NCBI GenBank assembly: GCA_031289515.1
Contig: JAITPH010000015.1
Coordinates: forward strand, 1 to 10,415
DNA length: 10,415 bases
DNA from: Tannerella sp.
GTDB taxonomy: Bacteria > Bacteroidota > Bacteroidia > Bacteroidales > Tannerellaceae
Direction: 5' to 3'
The notes beneath the pieces were generated by a model. The model searched no databases. It saw nothing but the letters and a program-made list of their open reading frames with translations, and had not been told where the DNA came from. The position numbers and the translations under genes are program-made. Positions 6,626-10,415 of this stretch are shown here, one piece after another. Every line of letters starts with the position of its first letter. Positions within the stretch are counted from its first letter, which is position 1.

Positions 6626-9049
6626 ATGAATGTACGCATCGCTTTTGCAGCGATTATTTATATATTTCTGACAACGGCAAATCTCTTCGGGCAGGACGGC
6701 AAGCGCGTAAAGATATTCGGTAACGTGCGCGACGCCGAAGGCAATCCTATCGAACTGGCGCACGTAAGCATCAAAGGCACAGTCATCGGTACGGCTACAA
6801 ATGAAAAGGGTTTTTATTCCCTGCCGGTAGCCAAAGGCGATTCGGTTGTGCTGGTTTATTCGTGCCTCGGATACAACAAGACGGAACGCATCATCCCCGA
6901 ATTGACGCAGGACATGAGGCTGAACGTCAAAATGAATTATCTCTCAATCGAGATAGGCGAAGTCTACGTGACGGCGCATCGCAATCAAACGGACATGATG
7001 GAGACGCTCGACGTCACAAGGATAAAGCGGCTGCCTGACCCTTCGGGCGGAAGCATTGAAAGTCTGATAGTTACATACGCCGGCGTCTCGTCGAACAACG
7101 AACTGAGTTCGCAATATTCCGTGCGCGGCGGCAGTTACGACGAAAATATTATATATGTAAACGGTTTTGAAGTCTTTCGTCCGCTGCTCATACGTTCCGG
7201 TCAGCAGGAAGGATTGAGCTTCATAAATCCCGAAATGACGGAGAAGGTGCAATTTTCGGCAGGCGGCTTCGAGGCTCGCTACGGAGACAAGATGAGTTCC
7301 GTGCTGGACATTACCTACAAGCGTCCCGAAGCGTTTGAAGGCTCGGTGAGCGGCAGTTTGCTCGGCGGCAGCGCATATATAGGCAGCTCGACAGGTAAAT
7401 TCACGCAGGTCACAGGCATAAGGTACAAGACAAATCGTTCGCTGTTGGGCACTATGGATACTGAAGCCGAATACAATCCCGATTTTACTGATTTGCAGAC
7501 ATATATGACATATAAAATCACTCCGAAGTTAGATATTGATTTACTTGGAAACTTATCGCTCAACAGATATGTTTTCACGCCGCACAGGCGCAGTACGTCG
7601 TTTGGAACAGCTAAAAATCCGCGCATATTCGAAGTGAGTTTCGGAGGCAAGGAACGCGACCGCTTTCAAACGCTTTTCGGAGCAATGACTTTGAAATACG
7701 CTCCGAATGAAAACGTTCGGTACGGCTTGCAGATGTCGGCATTCAACAGTCAGGAGGAGGAGAGCTACGATATTACCGGAGGATACCTGCAAAACAACGC
7801 CGAAGCGGGGACTACAACGGAAGAGATAACCTCGCCGCTGGATTGGGCAAGCTATCATGAACACTCGCGAAACAAACTTAATTCAAACGTGGCAAACGCA
7901 GGCTTTTTCGGCATAATAAAAGCCAATGCAAGCAATACGTTGAATTTCGGCGTAAATGCCCAATACGAGAACATTCGCGACCACATAAGCGAATGGGAAA
8001 GCCGCGATTCGTCGGGTTACAGTCTGCCGCAAACAGGAAATACGGTAAACGTTATATCCAATTTGTTCTCTGATAATGAGCTTAATAGCTGGCGCTATTC
8101 GTTTTATCTGCAAGACGTCTTCAAGTTCCGTACCGGATACGGCATGTATACCGTAATAGGAGGAGTAAGAGGCAGTTATTGGGATTATAACAACGAATTT
8201 ATCTTCAGTCCGCGCCTCTCGGTCGGTTTCATTCCGAATGTTGAGCAAAACCTTATACTGCGCGCTGCCACCGGAATGTATTACCAGCCGCCATTCTACA
8301 AGGAATTGCGCGTTCCCAGACTGGATGAATTTGGAAATAATATCATAGAACTGAACAGCGCCCTAAAATCGCAACGTTCTATACATATAATAATAGGCGG
8401 CGATTATTCGTTCCGCTCGTTAGGTCGTAATTTCAAGTTTACGACAGAGCTTTACTATAAAAAGTTGGATAATATCAATCCGTATACGGTTGATAATGTG
8501 AAAATCAGATACTACGGAGATAACTGTGCAAAAGGCTACGCGATGGGCATCGACATGAAGTTTTTCGGAGAGTTCGTGCCGCAAGCCGATTCATGGCTTA
8601 GCGTGTCGTTGATGCGATCGAGGCAAACCATTAATAATAAGATAAAAGCGCCGATGCCGAACGACCCGCAATACAATATATCGCTTTATTTTCAGGATTA
8701 TTTTCCGGGGAACAAGGCTATGATAAACCTCAAGGGCATGTTGTCCGGCGGGCTTCCGGTCACAATCCCAAACAGGGGATGGGAATCGTATCAGCGCCGT
8801 ACTCCGCCTTATCGCCGCGTAGACATAGGTTTTCTGTATCAGATTGCAGGCGGAAAGGATGCTATAATGAACTATCCGTTCTTCCGGAACTTCAAAAATA
8901 TCTGGCTTGGAATAGATGTATTCAATATTTTGGATATAAGCAATACAAACTCGTATTATTGGATAACGGACGTCTACAGCAATCAATATGCCGTTCCGAA
9001 CTATCTCACAGGCAGGCAATTGAATTTTCGTATAAGCGTAGATTTCTAA
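6626..9049 (+). CDS. TonB-dependent outer-membrane receptor with carboxypeptidase-like regulatory domain
   Basis: An 807-residue outer-membrane active transporter powered by TonB-ExbBD. Residues 1-22 are a signal peptide (MNVRIAFAAIIYIFLTTANL, cut near FGQ). Residues about 28-105 form the carboxypeptidase-regulatory-like beta-sandwich common in Bacteroidota (IFGNVRDAEGNPIELAHVSI, then GTATNEKGFYSLP). The plug domain follows at about 112-230, with SVRGGSYDENIIYVNGFEVF and GFEARYGDKMSSVLDI as its typical stretches. The rest is a 22-strand barrel ending RQLNFRISVDF; the terminal Phe is the usual barrel-insertion signal. The protein is shorter than SusC proteins (about 1000 residues) and no susD gene follows, so a SusCD glycan importer is unlikely; the ligand is unknown. 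The frame stays open upstream to 6386, but those residues lack a signal peptide and overlap the DUF2520 gene, so the ATG at 6626 is chosen. I saw no convincing TAnnTTTG box in front of it. Confidence 0.95.
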   Translation: MNVRIAFAAIIYIFLTTANLFGQDGKRVKIFGNVRDAEGNPIELAHVSIKGTVIGTATNEKGFYSLPVAKGDSVVLVYSCLGYNKTERIIPELTQDMRLNVKMNYLSIEIGEVYVTAHRNQTDMMETLDVTRIKRLPDPSGGSIESLIVTYAGVSSNNELSSQYSVRGGSYDENIIYVNGFEVFRPLLIRSGQQEGLSFINPEMTEKVQFSAGGFEARYGDKMSSVLDITYKRPEAFEGSVSGSLLGGSAYIGSSTGKFTQVTGIRYKTNRSLLGTMDTEAEYNPDFTDLQTYMTYKITPKLDIDLLGNLSLNRYVFTPHRRSTSFGTAKNPRIFEVSFGGKERDRFQTLFGAMTLKYAPNENVRYGLQMSAFNSQEEESYDITGGYLQNNAEAGTTTEEITSPLDWASYHEHSRNKLNSNVANAGFFGIIKANASNTLNFGVNAQYENIRDHISEWESRDSSGYSLPQTGNTVNVISNLFSDNELNSWRYSFYLQDVFKFRTGYGMYTVIGGVRGSYWDYNNEFIFSPRLSVGFIPNVEQNLILRAATGMYYQPPFYKELRVPRLDEFGNNIIELNSALKSQRSIHIIIGGDYSFRSLGRNFKFTTELYYKKLDNINPYTVDNVKIRYYGDNCAKGYAMGIDMKFFGEFVPQADSWLSVSLMRSRQTINNKIKAPMPNDPQYNISLYFQDYFPGNKAMINLKGMLSGGLPVTIPNRGWESYQRRTPPYRRVDIGFLYQIAGGKDAIMNYPFFRNFKNIWLGIDVFNILDISNTNSYYWITDVYSNQYAVPNYLTGRQLNFRISVDF

Positions 9050-9064
9050 TCTCAAAGTTTGAGA
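9050..9064. repeat. perfect inverted repeat after the TonB receptor gene
   Basis: TCTCAAAgTTTGAGA is a 15-base perfect palindrome around a central G, one base after the receptor stop codon. It is followed by A residues rather than T residues on the plus strand, so it is not a standard intrinsic terminator. It could stabilise the 3' end of the receptor mRNA. The remaining bases to 9127 are AT-rich, with a run of eight T at 9120-9127, and hold no gene I can support. Confidence 0.5.
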
Positions 9065-9147
9065 CAAAAAAAATCGCTTCGTATACTCCTTGTTATCAGC
9101 ACAATAAAAAATAATTTCATTTTTTTTGAAAAAAAGTGGCAAAAATA

Positions 9148-9179
9148 TTTGGAGGTAAAAAAATAAGTCCATATCTTTG
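9148..9179 (+). promoter_or_regulatory. ribosomal RNA operon promoter
   Basis: TTTG (9148-9151), a 20-base spacer and TATCTTTG (9172-9179) form a near-perfect Bacteroidota promoter. An A-rich stretch at 9128-9147 just upstream resembles an UP element, as expected for a strong rRNA promoter. Transcription should begin near 9185, giving a leader of about 256 bases before mature 16S. Confidence 0.85.
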
Positions 9180-9184
9180 CACCC

Positions 9185-9441
9185 GCTTTGAAGAAATAGC
9201 GGCATAAAATTGAAGCTATTTACAGGGCAAAAACGAAAGAGTTCTTTGAAAGATTTACATGAAACAAGATGTAGTACGAGGGGTAATAGAAGATATTGCC
9301 TTTTTAAAATAGACGTCGAGCCGTGTCCGTGAAGAGATGAGTGGACAGGGCGTGAGACGAAGAAGTACCGTCAATAAAGATATAAGAAGGATAGAAGTAA
9401 ATCCTGGGAGCGAAGGAAAAAAGATAATACAAACAAATTAT
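9185..9441 (+). other. 16S rRNA leader (pre-rRNA 5' region)
   Basis: This non-coding leader lies between the predicted transcript start and mature 16S. It carries several inverted repeats. Near its start, CCGC (9183-9186) can pair with GCGG (9199-9202), or AAATAGC (9194-9200) with GCTATTT (9215-9221); the two share bases and exclude each other. A longer nested stem pairs CGTC, GCC and TGTCC (9314-9328) with GGACA, GGC and GACG (9343-9359) around a 14-base loop. AGGAT (9388-9392) pairs with ATCCT (9401-9405). The 3' half of an RNase III processing stem would lie after the 16S 3' end, outside the window. No open frame here is worth calling. Confidence 0.75.
9239..9252 (+). promoter_or_regulatory. 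boxA-like antitermination site
   Basis: GAGTTCTTTGAAAG in the rRNA leader resembles the boxA element of rrn operons (TGCTCTTTAACA in E. coli), with 7 of 10 core positions alike. It would recruit NusB-NusE to prevent early termination. The location, about 55 bases after the predicted transcript start, fits. Confidence 0.55.

Positions 9442-10415
<974 letters not shown>

Noticed and set aside
6500..6763. Upstream extension of the DUF2520 gene to an ATG at 6763
   Set aside because: The extra 88 residues have no family character, run through the divergent promoter region and overlap the start of the TonB receptor gene; relatives begin at MKTVIIGAGN.
9120..9137. T8-GAA-A run as an intrinsic terminator for the receptor gene
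   Set aside because: There is no GC-containing hairpin before the T-run, only weak 4-base pairings; it is more likely AT-rich sequence upstream of the rRNA promoter.
8591..9205. 204-residue open frame on the minus strand opposite the receptor gene end
   Set aside because: It is a shadow of the receptor barrel and the rRNA promoter region, with no domain, no promoter and odd composition.

Overview
The window comes from a member of the Bacteroidota, order Bacteroidales. The 16S rRNA gene at the right end carries typical Bacteroidales wording. Several upstream regions carry the phylum's own promoter signals (a TTTG box about 19-20 bases before TAnnTTTG). The protein families also fit: a two-layer TonB receptor with a carboxypeptidase-like N-terminal domain, a DUF2520-KdsC pair, and a MoxR/DUF4350/DUF4129/SpoIIM membrane cluster. 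I cannot place it to family or genus by eye. Base composition looks roughly balanced to slightly AT-rich, and no foreign island stands out.

Layout. (1) Positions 1-4419, minus strand: a tight five-gene operon read right to left, SpoIIM-family protein, polytopic membrane protein, DUF4129 protein, DUF4350 protein, MoxR AAA+ ATPase. It runs off the left edge, where relatives usually carry a DUF58 gene next. (2) 4420-4478: a 59-base divergent control region with two overlapping promoters. (3) 4479-5207, plus strand: an RDD-family membrane protein that belongs functionally with the operon. (4) 5217-6499, minus strand: a two-gene unit, DUF2520 Rossmann protein then KdsC-type HAD phosphatase, joined by an ATGA overlap and ending 9 bases from the RDD gene. 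(5) 6626-9049, plus strand: a TonB-dependent outer-membrane receptor without a SusD partner. (6) 9050-9441: intergenic sequence and rRNA leader with a strong ribosomal promoter, a boxA-like site and several hairpins. (7) 9442-10415: the first roughly 970 bases of 16S rRNA, cut by the window edge.

How the genes work together. The MoxR/SpoIIM/RDD group is the most system-like part of the window: one cytoplasmic ATPase plus five membrane-anchored proteins of unknown biochemical role, kept together in many Bacteroidota and, with shuffled order, in other phyla. It probably forms a membrane-associated chaperone or remodelling machine, but no sequence feature names its client. KdsC belongs to Kdo (LPS core sugar) synthesis, and the TonB receptor imports an unknown ligand. 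The rRNA operon starts independently from its own promoter. I found no CRISPR array, transposon, tRNA, phage gene or obviously new defence system.
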